DNA from: Pseudomonas sp. GM74
GTDB lineage: Bacteria > Pseudomonadota > Gammaproteobacteria > Pseudomonadales > Pseudomonadaceae
DNA length: 62,900 bases
Assembly: GCF_000282455.1 (NCBI RefSeq)
Contig: NZ_AKJG01000153.1
Location: forward strand, 1 to 62,900
Direction of reading: 5' to 3'
Part shown: positions 43,201-51,811 of the stretch, one piece after another
Numbering within the stretch: the stretch's first letter is position 1
How the letters are laid out: each line of letters opens with the position of its first letter
Position numbers and translations under genes: made by a program
The notes under the pieces: model-generated
Seen by the model: only the letters and a program-made list of their open reading frames with translations
The model's database searches: none
Told to the model about the DNA's origin: nothing

Positions 43201-44343
43201 CATCGGCACCGTGGCGCTGACATAGCTGCCGTCGCCATAGATCAGCGTGGCGCCGTTGCTGGTGTGACTGATGGTATTTCCAATAATTGCATTGCGATCG
43301 GTGCCGTCTTCATTGCGCTCTGCAACGCCATAGGTCGACAGGTTGCTGCCGCTGATGATGTTGCCCTGGATGATGTTATCGCTGCCATTGAAGTACTTGC
43401 CGGACACGCCCAGGGTGTCGTCGTAGGACTGGATGATGATTTCCGGTACGGGGCTGCCCAGGGAGTTGTTGTTGAGTGTGTTGTCGATGATCTCGACGTG
43501 GTTGCTGCCGTAAATGCGGACCCCGGTGCTGGCGTTGTCGTGGATGTCGACGCCGCTGACGGTCACCTCGCTGGACAGTTTGATCAGCACCCCTTCGGCT
43601 CCGTTGCCGTACACCTCGCCACCGGTGATGGTGATGTTGCTGGGGGAGGGGATGTCCTCGCTGCCGCGCTGCACCACGATGCCGGTACCGCCGTTGTTGT
43701 AGGCAACGTTGTTGGTGAGCGTGAAGTCGTGGGTGCTGGTAACGATGTTGAAACCGTGCCGGTCGTTGTCGTAGGCGACGTTGTTTTCGAAAGTGCTGTC
43801 GCTGAGGAAGTCGGCAACGAAACCGTCCAGGCCATTGCCGTGGGACACGCTGTTCTTGATGACCATGTTGACGGTCTGCTCGTGGGGATCGAAACCGTAC
43901 CCGGAGCAGTCCTTGATCTCGACGCTGTCGAGGGTGACGTTGGAGTCGAAGCCCGCTTCGCCGGGAATGTAGCCGTTGAACCAGCCGTCGATCTTGCCCG
44001 TGGTGTTGTCACGGTTGCCGTCGATGGTGAGGTTGCTGACGCCGAAGTCGTGGGTTTGCTCGCCATAGGCGGAGCGGATGACCCCGGTGATCTTGGTGTC
44101 GGAGCCGTCAGCCACCTTGACGGTGGTTGCGCCCATGCCGTCGCCATACAGGTAGACATTGCTCTTGAGCATCAGGCAGCCGTCGGAGGGTTCCTCACCT
44201 CCGGAAACGATATAAGTTCCGGTCGGCATGTAAACCTGCCCCCCGCCGGCAGCGGCCGCCGCATCAATTGCATTTTGTATCGCCGCCGTGTCGTCAGTGA
44301 TGCCATCTCCTTTGGCGCCAAAATTTTGTACATTGAAAATCAT
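40291..44343 (-). CDS. algE: secreted mannuronan C5-epimerase (AlgE/PsmE type) with RTX repeats and internal acetylesterase-like domain
   Basis: A 1350-residue calcium-dependent alginate epimerase that turns mannuronate into guluronate in the polymer. The A module (about 1-385) keeps Lys117, Asp119, Tyr149, Asp152, His154 (YGFDPHEQ), Asp178 and Arg195 in the AlgE numbering. Two RTX-containing R modules (about 386-690, GGxGxDxLxGGxG) follow. A GDSL/SGNH esterase-like domain (about 695-950) has Ser near 700 in TLGQSNARLL, IWGQGEEAAQ, and HLHEESAEIV. Further RTX repeats run to the C-terminus, ending LNASDFTALG, a likely type I secretion signal. No signal peptide and no secretion genes are nearby. 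This domain order resembles P. syringae PsmE. Confidence 0.93.
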   Translation of the reverse strand: MIFNVQNFGAKGDGITDDTAAIQNAIDAAAAAGGGQVYMPTGTYIVSGGEEPSDGCLMLKSNVYLYGDGMGATTVKVADGSDTKITGVIRSAYGEQTHDFGVSNLTIDGNRDNTTGKIDGWFNGYIPGEAGFDSNVTLDSVEIKDCSGYGFDPHEQTVNMVIKNSVSHGNGLDGFVADFLSDSTFENNVAYDNDRHGFNIVTSTHDFTLTNNVAYNNGGTGIVVQRGSEDIPSPSNITITGGEVYGNGAEGVLIKLSSEVTVSGVDIHDNASTGVRIYGSNHVEIIDNTLNNNSLGSPVPEIIIQSYDDTLGVSGKYFNGSDNIIQGNIISGSNLSTYGVAERNEDGTDRNAIIGNTISHTSNGATLIYGDGSYVSATVPMTIVQGTDGNDTLPGSAASEIFYGGAGNDTINGGAGGDILAGGAGIDKLTGGTGADTFRFTAQSESYRNATTSFDDSITDFDVTQDKIDLADLGFTGLGNGRGGTLQVSYSASSDRTYIKDFDADASGNRFELILSGNLAGTLTASHFIFNRVITGTSASDSLLGSDSGDTLLGLAGNDSLSGGAGDDKLDGGAGRDSLYGGDGADTFRYSNVLDSYRDYDTGGVTATDTIYDFTAGVDKIDVSSLGFLGLGDGSNGTLYLTLNSAGDKTYIKSAEADADGNRFEIALNGNYLDTLTASDFVFGEPARQDILYLPTLGQSNARLLRMTEDDAQSGTSMLVNDLDRYTPYDVRSQFTDANGNGIDIAVGGSTVTGLSTLSAGELELCWWLTDTNQPGAALLRAVTLLRDQISELQSISNVTMGIIWGQGEEAAQEVARATDKAAAAAAYKAATLKVFDYLHAQFGNFSVYMMETGHYDQDAARARGYSQEKIASIVEGAGYVRAAQEAIAAERADVKLAVDYTDLPLRHEVDPLTYPDDVWHLHEESAEIVGQRLADYIAGDLGLQGNPNDNNSVQDIFDNARNLISGTAQADTLVGSSDNDTLDGDLGADTMTGGNGNDIYVVDNASDRVVETSTSTSQIDTVQASVSWTLGANLENLVLTGVSDINGTGNERHNFITGNAANNLLDGAAGADSMSGGDDNDTYYVDNADDAVIEINGNAASGGVDSVHSSVAAFTLGNNVEHLYIDSTGAANGTGNALDNTLFAGPGNNVLDGRDGIDTVSFERALSGVTVNLSTSAQQNTTGSGLDTLRSCENLTGSAYADSLSGNSAANILNGGAGNDTLVGGSGNDRLIGGAGTDNLTGGTGADTFAFSALSDMGVGALRDVINGFKSIEGDHLDFTGLDARPLTTAVDAFTFIGSNAFDPANATGQLRFADGVLQGSVNADATPEFEIQLVGVQQLNASDFTALG

Positions 44344-44774
44344 GAGTTTATCTCCGTATCAGGCGAGAACCTCGGTAGTGCCAATATTCAATCGATAGCT
44401 ACCGGTTTATGACCCAACGGAGCGCAAAAGTTGTGACCGCATATCGGAGGATCGTCAAAAAACCGATCAAACTGATTAGCGGTTATGAGATGTTTCGAAG
44501 GGATAACGTTTTGTTGACGCTCGCTCAGGTAGCGAGGTCGAAGTGGACCCGCCAAAGAACTGGTGGAAAGCTGTGTGGAAGGTGTCTGGAGAGTCCGGGG
44601 CGTTTCAAGTGGGCTCTACGTTTACCCCGAGGTTTAGTGAGATACTGGCACCGTAATACTTTGGACTTCCCCTTTTACTGCATGGATTGCACCTCGCTTG
44701 AAAACCATAGCGCTTACCTTCGCCTTACTTATTCCTATCGGCACCACGTACTCTCTGCACGTTGAGAAGCCCGA
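44344..44774. other. gap between the epimerase and diguanylate cyclase genes
   Basis: This 431-bp region separates two divergent genes. The GGAG ribosome binding site of the epimerase lies next to 44344. A 118-codon open frame at 44409-44765 (plus strand) has Arg/Lys/Tyr-rich, family-less sequence and poor codon bias, and I do not call it a gene. I see no repeats or RNA gene; the promoters of both genes should lie here. Confidence 0.4.
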
Positions 44775-46337
44775 ATGATGTTTACCAAGCGGCGCAGCTC
44801 CTTGGTGGGATTCATTCTTTTTGCGGTCGGTCTGGTTGGTTTTTCGACCTTGTTACTGCTGAAGTCTGAGACCGAACGCCGGGAAACGCGTTTTTCAGAA
44901 TACGTGCAGAACATTTCCGGCATCGTGCGCAACCAGCTGGATACCAATGAAGCGGTATTGTCGGGTTTTTCAGCCTTTCTTCAGGCCGTCGACCAGAGCG
45001 ATACGGAAGCAGCAGCCCGTTATGCGGCAGCGGTTTTATCCGCGTACCCTCATATTTACATGCTCGAGGCGGCAAGGGCGGTCCCCATCGACGAGCAGGC
45101 TGCATTTGAAGCACTGTTGAAACGCACCTGGCGTCCGGATTTTGCGCTCAAGGATTTCCCGAACCTCGCTCAGCAACCTGCCCAGCATCAGGTCTCTCTC
45201 AATGAGACTTGGCCCGTGTTGTTCATGTACCCGCCACTCCCGCAAACCAGTTCGATCTATGGCGTCAGGCTGGAAACCGTTGGGCATCTTTCATATGCAC
45301 TGGCTCGAACCCGCAGTAACCAGAAACCCGTCGTATCGCCGGTTTTCTCGATGTACGAAGGTGGTAATGCTTACATCCTGATGCAGTCTGTCCGTCGGAC
45401 CGAGGATGCAAGAGAGAGCACACGCCCCAATTTTTTCGGCAGCACGATGTTGTCTTTGCTTTTGATCAGAACTGACTCGCTATTGGAAGCCGTGAACGAT
45501 GCGAACGTCGATCCTTTTGTCCATATCAGCGCTGTTCTGAAAACCGGCGCTGGTTCAGAAAGCAACGTGTTTTCTACAGACACCGAGCAGGCTGGTTTCC
45601 TGGATCAGCTTTTCCTGCCGCGCCTGACGGATCGGGTCGACATTAGAAACGCTTCACAGCCCATGACGTTGCTGTTTGAGCGTCAACTACGGTTTGGGGA
45701 TGTTCTGACCGCCGAAACATTGGTGATCCTTGCTGTTTTGGCCTCGGCGCTTGTCCTCATGCCGCTTGTGTTGATTCGGCATTTCAAGGCGATAGAAAGG
45801 GCTGAAGTCGAGCACGAACGAGCAACGTATCTGGCAACCCATGACGTACTCACCGAACTGCCCAACCGCTACCTGTTTGCCGATCGTTTTGAGCAGGCCA
45901 TCGGCAATTGGAAAGTAAATGGAACACAGTTTGCCGTGTTGTTGATCGACCTGGATCACTTCAAGGAAATCAACGACGAATGCGGCCATGAAGTAGGCGA
46001 TCAAGTGCTTCGAACGGTCGCAAGTCGCATGCTTCAGGCGACTCGCTCGCGTGACACAGTCGCACGCTATGGCGGGGATGAATTCGTCATTCTGCTTACG
46101 GACATTACCAGCGCTGAGAGTGCTGAAAAAAAGGCGGAGAGGTTGTTTGAAGCCATCGCGCAGCCAGTCATGACAACCGCTGGAGTACGATTGCTCTCGT
46201 GCAGTATCGGCGTTTCGCTATTTCCCGTTCACGGCCAGAGTCTCGACACTTTGCTCAAGGCGGCGGATCAGTCCATGTATGGCGTCAAACAATTAGGTCG
46301 CAAAGGCATTGCAATGACTGAAACGCTAGAGACCTGA
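44775..46337 (+). CDS. CHASE-type sensor diguanylate cyclase
   Basis: A 520-residue inner-membrane protein making cyclic-di-GMP. One helix (about 11-29), a periplasmic CHASE-like domain (about 40-300: VLSAYPHIYMLEAARAVP, SYALARTRSNQKPVVSPVF) and a second helix (about 317-337) lead into a GGDEF domain. The active-site motif YGGDEF (433-437) is intact, with RSRD five residues before it as inhibitory site. No EAL domain. Its nearness to the alginate epimerase gene is suggestive, since c-di-GMP drives alginate synthesis, but a link is not shown. Confidence 0.9.
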   Translation: MMFTKRRSSLVGFILFAVGLVGFSTLLLLKSETERRETRFSEYVQNISGIVRNQLDTNEAVLSGFSAFLQAVDQSDTEAAARYAAAVLSAYPHIYMLEAARAVPIDEQAAFEALLKRTWRPDFALKDFPNLAQQPAQHQVSLNETWPVLFMYPPLPQTSSIYGVRLETVGHLSYALARTRSNQKPVVSPVFSMYEGGNAYILMQSVRRTEDARESTRPNFFGSTMLSLLLIRTDSLLEAVNDANVDPFVHISAVLKTGAGSESNVFSTDTEQAGFLDQLFLPRLTDRVDIRNASQPMTLLFERQLRFGDVLTAETLVILAVLASALVLMPLVLIRHFKAIERAEVEHERATYLATHDVLTELPNRYLFADRFEQAIGNWKVNGTQFAVLLIDLDHFKEINDECGHEVGDQVLRTVASRMLQATRSRDTVARYGGDEFVILLTDITSAESAEKKAERLFEAIAQPVMTTAGVRLLSCSIGVSLFPVHGQSLDTLLKAADQSMYGVKQLGRKGIAMTETLET

Positions 46338-46359
46338 TCTGACGAAGCGATGATGAAAT

Positions 46360-46390
46360 GCCTGCCGGCTGGTCTTGTGGCGCGGCAGGC
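46360..46390 (+). terminator. hairpin after the diguanylate cyclase gene
   Basis: Arms GCCTGCCG (46360-46367) and CGGCAGGC (46383-46390) lie 23 bp after the stop codon. No strong T tract. The remaining gap to 46568 contains a run of nine G (46485-46493) and no gene. Confidence 0.5.
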
Positions 46391-46568
46391 GTTGATCACG
46401 CAGGACGTACCACACTGAGCTTCGTTAGTTACCGCTCAAATTCCCATTGTTCAGCGGTTACAGTAGACACAGATTATGGTTTACGGGGGGGGGACAGTGA
46501 AGTGCGGGCTACTGTCGTATAGATGACGCACGGCACCGGAATCGTTGGCTACATTTACAAGCGATCAA

Positions 46569-47186
46569 TCACTGAACACGCAGTACGGATGCTATTGACT
46601 CTCCGGCTTCAAGACGTTCCAGCAGACCGGGTTCTGCACGATCACTGGCCAATGCCTGGTCGATGACTGCGGCAAGTGCCCGACTGTCAAGAATCAGTAA
46701 ACCGTTATCGTCTCCCAACACCAGATCGCCCGGGTGCACCTGAACCCCGCCGCACTGAACCGGTACATTCAACTGGCTCTCGGCGTTGCCGTGCAGTTTG
46801 GTAGTCAGCAGGTTGGTGCCACGGGCAAAAACGGGCAGTCCGGCTTCGCGCAGTTCAAGGATATCAGTCACCACGCCATCGACCACGATGGCCCTGGCGC
46901 CTCTCGCTTGAGCTGCACAGGCTGTCACCGTACCGACACAGGCATGAAGTCGATCACCGTTCATGTCAATTACCAGCACGTCGCCGTCTTGCAGGCTTGC
47001 CAAAGCGCGGTTGACGGCAATGGCATCGGCGTTGATCACGCTCAGCGTCACTGCGCGACCTACCACTTTGACGGCGCTCAGCATGGAGCGAATCTCGGTA
47101 CTGACAAAGCCGTCTTCGAGCAAATGCCCGAGGGTGGCGAAGCTGACCTGATGGAGCTTTTCAAGCAATTGTGTAGGGGCGTTCAT
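46569..47186 (-). CDS. RraA-like protein (HMG/CHA aldolase family)
   Basis: A 205-residue member of the RraA/4-hydroxy-4-methyl-2-oxoglutarate aldolase family. VGRAVTLSVINAD, DVLVIDMNGDRLHACVGTVTACAAQARGARAIVVDGVVTDILELREAGLPVFARG and VHPGDLVLGDDNGLLIL hold the metal-site DR-x-D region, which here reads VVDGVVTD with Val in place of the usual Arg. Lack of that Arg may mean it is not a canonical pyruvate aldolase. It is the last gene of the seven-gene operon, three bases after ridA. Confidence 0.85.
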   Translation of the reverse strand: MNAPTQLLEKLHQVSFATLGHLLEDGFVSTEIRSMLSAVKVVGRAVTLSVINADAIAVNRALASLQDGDVLVIDMNGDRLHACVGTVTACAAQARGARAIVVDGVVTDILELREAGLPVFARGTNLLTTKLHGNAESQLNVPVQCGGVQVHPGDLVLGDDNGLLILDSRALAAVIDQALASDRAEPGLLERLEAGESIASVLRVQ

Positions 47187-47189
47187 GGC

Positions 47190-47579
47190 TTACCTCTGCT
47201 TTGCTGAATCAATGAGTTCGGCCACGCAATCGATTTCCAGTGCCACCCCCCAGAGTGCCACGCAGACCGTGGTGCGTGCTGGTGGCGCATGGCCGAGTAC
47301 CTCGGCATAGACCCGGTTGAAGGGTTCCAGTTGAGCTGGATCGGTGAGATAGCCGTTAACCTTGATCACGTGATCGAAGTCCGAGCCCGCCGCGATCAGG
47401 ATGGCTTCCAGGTTGCGCAAGGTCTGGCGCACTTGCTCTTCGAAGCCTTCTGGTTGCTGGTCCAGTCCGCCTGTGGCGGGTATTTGACCGGCAGTGAACA
47501 CCAGATGGCCGCTGACCACTGCCTGGGAGTAAGGGCCGACCGGGCCGATTGTGCCGGGTGCTGCCTGGATACGCTTCAT
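47190..47579 (-). CDS. RidA-family enamine/imine deaminase (operon copy)
   Basis: A 129-residue RidA protein: GPYSQAVVSGHLVFTAGQIP, RQTLRNLEAILIAAGSDFDHVIKVNGYLTD and PARTTVCVALWGVALEIDCVAEL. The Arg and Glu of RTTV and EIDC form the imine site. It hydrolyses reactive enamines and imines. The start MKRIQAAPG lies 59 bp after the OprD stop. Its presence suggests the pathway passes through an imine. Confidence 0.9.
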   Translation of the reverse strand: MKRIQAAPGTIGPVGPYSQAVVSGHLVFTAGQIPATGGLDQQPEGFEEQVRQTLRNLEAILIAAGSDFDHVIKVNGYLTDPAQLEPFNRVYAEVLGHAPPARTTVCVALWGVALEIDCVAELIDSAKQR

Positions 47580-47638
47580 GAATGAACCTCGCTGAGAATA
47601 GAGGCCCGCCGACCCGACATGGGCGACGGGCCGGTGAA

Positions 47639-48964
47639 TCAGAACAATGCCAGGGTGTAGCTGACGAACACGCGGTTCTGGTCCTGATTGGCGTCGGCCT
47701 CGGAGTGCAGAACGCCATAGCGCCAACCGAAACCCAGGCCTGTGAACGTACCGTCCTGGATAACGTAATCCAGGGCCAGGTCACGCTCCCATTCCTGCTG
47801 ATCGCTACCAGAAGTGGTCTTGATCTGGCTGCCTTTGAGATAAACCATCGACGCACGAAGGCCCGGTACGCCAGAGGCGGCGAAGTCATAGGCGTACTGG
47901 CCGAACCAGGTGCGTTCGCCGGCCCGGTTGAAGCTGGTGAGCATGCGGTCGGTGAACAGATACAGGCTTGCGCCACCGGCCCCTTTGTCTACCAGGGAGC
48001 CCTGGTTGAGCTGGACGAAGTTGCTGCCGTCGGAAACGCTCTGGTAACCGCCGGTCAACCCGTGGCCACCAAGGCTGTAGGTGAAGAGGGCGCTCCAGGT
48101 GCGGTTGTCGATTTCACCGGCACCGTTTCGGCTATAGCCACCGACCCGGTAACCTTCAGCCCGTCCGCTGGCCGAGCTGTTGGCGCCGTCGGAAGATGTA
48201 TCGAAGTAGCGCAGGTCAGTCTTCAACGACTGGCCTTCGCCGAGTGCGAGCACATGCTGCAGCCCGAAAAAGTGCTGGGTGTAGTAGTCCTCGAGATTGG
48301 CCAGGTAATACTGGGCGGTCAGATCTTTAGTGACTTTATAGTCGGCACCGGCGAAGAGAAACTCGTTGCTCTCCTGACTCCCACCGCTGACCGCCAACCC
48401 GGTACTATCACTGGAGCCACGCCCGGTAGCGTGCTCCAGACGGCCGGCGGTCAAGGTCAGCTTGTCGAGATCGTTGCTGGTGATCTGGCCGCCTTCAAAG
48501 GTCTGTGGCAACAGGCGACCGTCGTTCGCGACCAAGATCGGCAGCTTGGGCGTCAGCGTGCCGTAACGCATTTCGGTCTTGTTCAAACGGGCTTTTGCGG
48601 TCACGCCCAGGCGGCTCCATTCATCGGCAGCGCCATCACCTTCAGTCGGGATCATCGAGCTGCCGCGATGACGGCCCTGGCCGCTGTCCAGTGTCAGGCC
48701 CACCAGCCCCAGCGCATCGACGCCAAACCCAAGAGTGCCGTCGGTGAAACCGGAGGTGTAATTGAGCATGAGCCCCTGCGCCCACTCCTCGGTCTTACTC
48801 TGGCCGGCACTGCCGGGCCGGTCGCGGTAGTCGTTGTTGAAGTAGAAGTTACGCAGGCCCAGTGTGGCCTTGCTGTCGCTAATGAAATCGGCTGAAGCGA
48901 CCTGGCTCAGGGTCAAAAGGCAAGCGCCGGCGCTCACACCAAAAAGGTGCAGGTTTTTTTCCAT
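47639..48964 (-). CDS. OprD-family outer-membrane porin
   Basis: A 441-residue porin with signal peptide (FGVSAGACLLTLSQVASA) and the OprD start DFISDSKATLGLRNFYFNNDYRD. Alternating beta strands run through the protein, and the end is aromatic: NRVFVSYTLALF. OprD-family channels admit small carboxylates or amino acids. Within the operon it gives the substrate entry through the outer membrane. The start MEKNLHLFG is taken because longer starts precede the signal peptide. Confidence 0.9.
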   Translation of the reverse strand: MEKNLHLFGVSAGACLLTLSQVASADFISDSKATLGLRNFYFNNDYRDRPGSAGQSKTEEWAQGLMLNYTSGFTDGTLGFGVDALGLVGLTLDSGQGRHRGSSMIPTEGDGAADEWSRLGVTAKARLNKTEMRYGTLTPKLPILVANDGRLLPQTFEGGQITSNDLDKLTLTAGRLEHATGRGSSDSTGLAVSGGSQESNEFLFAGADYKVTKDLTAQYYLANLEDYYTQHFFGLQHVLALGEGQSLKTDLRYFDTSSDGANSSASGRAEGYRVGGYSRNGAGEIDNRTWSALFTYSLGGHGLTGGYQSVSDGSNFVQLNQGSLVDKGAGGASLYLFTDRMLTSFNRAGERTWFGQYAYDFAASGVPGLRASMVYLKGSQIKTTSGSDQQEWERDLALDYVIQDGTFTGLGFGWRYGVLHSEADANQDQNRVFVSYTLALF

Positions 48965-49044
48965 GGTGTACGAATCCAGAGGGTGCGTGAATGGCAGCAG
49001 GGTCAAGTGCAGGTGGATTTATTCTTGTTGTGGGTCACTTGGTG

Positions 49045-50373
49045 CTATTCAGCCCGCCCAGCGCTCAAGTCGCGCTTGAAGGTTTCGGTCAGCAGTAACA
49101 GGGCAATCAGAGAAATGACTGCGGAGCCGATCAGGTACCAGGCCACTGACGAGCCTTTGCCGGTCATCGCCAGCAGCGCCGTAGTCACGATAGGTGTGGC
49201 CGCGCTGCCCAGCAGCCCGGAGAGCATGTAAGCCACCGATAGGCCGGAGTAACGCACACGGGTGCCGAACAGCTCGGCGAGGAAGGTTGCGATGGGCCCG
49301 TAGTTGGCGGCGAACGCGGTCATCAACAGGCCATAGCCGAGAAACACCAGCGGCAGCTCGCGAGTATCCATCAGCCAGAACATCGGGAAGGCGACCAGCG
49401 CTTCACCGACGATACCGGCGATGATCACTGGCTTGCGGCCGAAGCGGTCAGACAGTGCACCGAAGGCTGGCAAGAGCACAATGCACAGCGCACAGGAGGC
49501 CAGTACCACGCTGAGCATGATGGTGCGGCTGAAACCCAGGGTCTGGGTCCCATAGGTCAGGCCGAAGGCGACGATGATGTTGAAAGATGCACCGGTCGAC
49601 ATGGTTGCCACGCCGCCGAGCAGGACTTGCTTCCAGTATTTGCTGAAGACTTCGGCCAGCGGCAACTTGATTTGCGGCTCGCTGGATTGAGCCTTGTGGA
49701 ACGCTGGTGTCTCGGTGATGTTGAGGCGGATGTACAGGCCCACGGCAATCAGCAGCGCGCTGGCCAGGAAGGGAATGCGCCAGCCCCAGGCAAGCATGTC
49801 TTCAGCCGGCAGCAGCCAGGCGATCGCCAGGAAGGCCAGGTTGGCAATCATGGTACCGGCCGGTACGCCGATCTGTACCCATGAGCCATACAAGCCACGC
49901 TGGTTGGCGGGGGCATGCTCGACGGCCATCAACACCGCACCACCCCATTCACCGCCCAGGGCCAGGCCTTGAATGATCCGCAGGGTTAAAAGCAGGATCG
50001 GTGCCCAGATGCCAATGCTGGCGTAATCCGGTAACAGACCGATGGCAAAGGTTGCCGCGCCCATGGTCAATAGCGAAATCAGCAGCATCGATTTGCGCCC
50101 AAGCTTGTCGCCGTAGTGGCCGAACAAGGCAGCCCCGACGATGCGTGCACCATAAGCCGAAGCAAAGGTACCGAACGCCAGGAGGGTGCCGATCAAGGCA
50201 TCGAACGCCGGGAAGAAAATCTTGTTGAACACCAGGGCAGAAGCCGTGGCGAAAACAAACAGGTCGTACCATTCCACCGTGGTGCCAATGACGCTGGCGA
50301 CGGCGACTTTTTTCATGTTGACGCTGGGTTCGACCGTCGGGGTAGCGGTCTGGATGCACGCGGAGCTGTTCAT
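49045..50373 (-). CDS. MFS transporter, metabolite:H+ symporter family (operon)
   Basis: A 442-residue inner-membrane symporter: ASVIGTTVEWYDLFVFATASALVF in helix 1, GHYGDKLGRKSML in loop 2-3, RIIQGLALGGEWGGAVLMAVEHAP in helix 4 and DRFGRKPVI. These are metabolite:H+ symporter features. Together with the OprD porin it forms the uptake path for the operon's substrate. GGAG is placed nine bases before the ATG at 50373, which favours MNSSAC over an earlier start. Confidence 0.9.
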   Translation of the reverse strand: MNSSACIQTATPTVEPSVNMKKVAVASVIGTTVEWYDLFVFATASALVFNKIFFPAFDALIGTLLAFGTFASAYGARIVGAALFGHYGDKLGRKSMLLISLLTMGAATFAIGLLPDYASIGIWAPILLLTLRIIQGLALGGEWGGAVLMAVEHAPANQRGLYGSWVQIGVPAGTMIANLAFLAIAWLLPAEDMLAWGWRIPFLASALLIAVGLYIRLNITETPAFHKAQSSEPQIKLPLAEVFSKYWKQVLLGGVATMSTGASFNIIVAFGLTYGTQTLGFSRTIMLSVVLASCALCIVLLPAFGALSDRFGRKPVIIAGIVGEALVAFPMFWLMDTRELPLVFLGYGLLMTAFAANYGPIATFLAELFGTRVRYSGLSVAYMLSGLLGSAATPIVTTALLAMTGKGSSVAWYLIGSAVISLIALLLLTETFKRDLSAGRAE

Positions 50374-50550
50374 GCCTTTTTTCTCCAAATTGAGCGTCGG
50401 GCTCAGTGGATTGATTTATTGGATGGCAGTGTGGGTAACGGTGATGCTGTGGCCGGATATCGGTTTTATTGTTTTTTCAGGCGCAAGCGGGCCCTGCCTC
50501 TGAGGTCGTGTGGATGACGCGACCTCAGAGGTTCGGTGCTACTTACTTAA

Positions 50551-51792
50551 TCAGTCGCTCAGGTGCTGAGCTCGCCGCAGCACCGCATTGAGCAGCACGT
50601 CGCAGCCCATGCGGACATCGTCAGGCAAGGCGTCTTCGGCTTCGTTGTGGCTCAGGCCACCAACACAGGGAATGAAGACCATCGTGGTCGGGCAATGTCC
50701 GGCGAGGTGGATGGCGTCATGCCCGGCACCGCTGACGATGTCTTGATGGGGGTAACCCAGCAGCTGGACCGCCGAACGCACGGCGGCCACACAATCGGCA
50801 TCGAAGGGTGTCGCCGGGCTGAGCCAGTGACGATTGATCGCCAGGCTCAAACCGCGCTTGTCAGCCACGATTTGCAAACGCTCGTATACGGCTTGCTCCA
50901 TTGCGGCGATCTGCTGGTCTTCGTGATGGCGCAGATCGACAGTAAAGTTGATCCGGCCAGGGATGGTATTGCGCGATGACTTGGCTATCTCCAGTTGGCC
51001 CACTGTGACCAGCCCCTTGGGCGCGAAGTCCCTGGCGATGGATTCCAGCACGCTGGCCATTTGCGCGACGCCGAACAGGGCATCCTTGCGCAACGGCATG
51101 GGTGTGGTGCCGGCGTGGGCACTGACACCGCCAACCTGCACATCCAGCCAGCAGATCGCCTGGCCACCGGTGACGACACCCACCGGCAGACCGTTGTCTT
51201 CCAGGATCGGGCCTTGTTCGATATGGGCTTCGAAGTAAGAATCGAAGGCTCGCTGCAGGGGCAGTTCACCACTCTGGCCTATATCGGTCAGGGCCTGCGC
51301 GACGCTGATACCATTGGCATCACGGGCATCCAATGCCGTTTGCAACGGCAGAATGCCAGTGAACACCGCCGAGCCGAACATGGCCGGAGTAAAGCGCGCA
51401 CCTTCCTCGTTGGTCCACACGGCAATTTCGATGGGCCGGCGGGTTTCGATGCCTTGTTCATTCAGGCAACGCACCACTTCCAGTCCGCTCAGCACGCCGT
51501 AGATACCATCGAAGCGGCCACCTTTTGGCTGGGTATCCAGGTGGCTGCCCATGACGATCGGCGGCAGGCTGTTGTCCTGGCCTTCGCGGCGGGCGAAAAG
51601 GTTGCCAATGGCGTCGAACGCGATACTCAGGCCAGCCTCACGGCACCAGCCCATGAACAACTCGCGGCCAGCCAGGTCTTCCCTGGAAAGGGCCAGGCGA
51701 CAGTTGCCGCCGCGCTCGGTGGCGCCAACTTTGGCCATGTCCATCAGGCTGCCCCACAGGCGCTCACCGTTGACCTTGGATACTTTCATCAT
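50551..51792 (-). CDS. M20-family Zn amidohydrolase (N-carbamoyl-amino acid/allantoate amidohydrolase type)
   Basis: A 413-residue metal-dependent hydrolase. GSHLDTQPKGGRFDGIYGVL supplies His and Asp, NEEGARF the Glu ligand, and SGAGHDAIHLA and GLSHNEAEDA the remaining His. SYFEAHIEQGPILE and NTIPGRINFTVDLRH are typical of the HyuC/AllC/UraA group. Members cleave N-carbamoyl or ureido amides. In the operon it would release the amine or acid part of the substrate. AGAGGTGA lies directly upstream of two adjacent ATG codons. Confidence 0.9.
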   Translation of the reverse strand: MMKVSKVNGERLWGSLMDMAKVGATERGGNCRLALSREDLAGRELFMGWCREAGLSIAFDAIGNLFARREGQDNSLPPIVMGSHLDTQPKGGRFDGIYGVLSGLEVVRCLNEQGIETRRPIEIAVWTNEEGARFTPAMFGSAVFTGILPLQTALDARDANGISVAQALTDIGQSGELPLQRAFDSYFEAHIEQGPILEDNGLPVGVVTGGQAICWLDVQVGGVSAHAGTTPMPLRKDALFGVAQMASVLESIARDFAPKGLVTVGQLEIAKSSRNTIPGRINFTVDLRHHEDQQIAAMEQAVYERLQIVADKRGLSLAINRHWLSPATPFDADCVAAVRSAVQLLGYPHQDIVSGAGHDAIHLAGHCPTTMVFIPCVGGLSHNEAEDALPDDVRMGCDVLLNAVLRRAQHLSD

Positions 51793-51811
51793 TCACCTCT
51801 TGTCGCGTGTC

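Noticed and set aside
40246..44412. Long open frames (603 and 549 codons) on the plus strand across the alginate epimerase
   Set aside because: They mirror the RTX and beta-helix repeats of the epimerase and consist of low-complexity Val/Gly/Ala stretches with no family. The minus-strand gene is certain.
44409..44765. 118-codon plus-strand frame between the epimerase and diguanylate cyclase
   Set aside because: Basic, unstructured sequence with no family resemblance and poor codon use; a promoter region is more likely.
47582..48895. 437-codon antisense frame over the OprD porin gene
   Set aside because: Sequence composition is that of a shadow; the porin with signal peptide and beta strands is clear.
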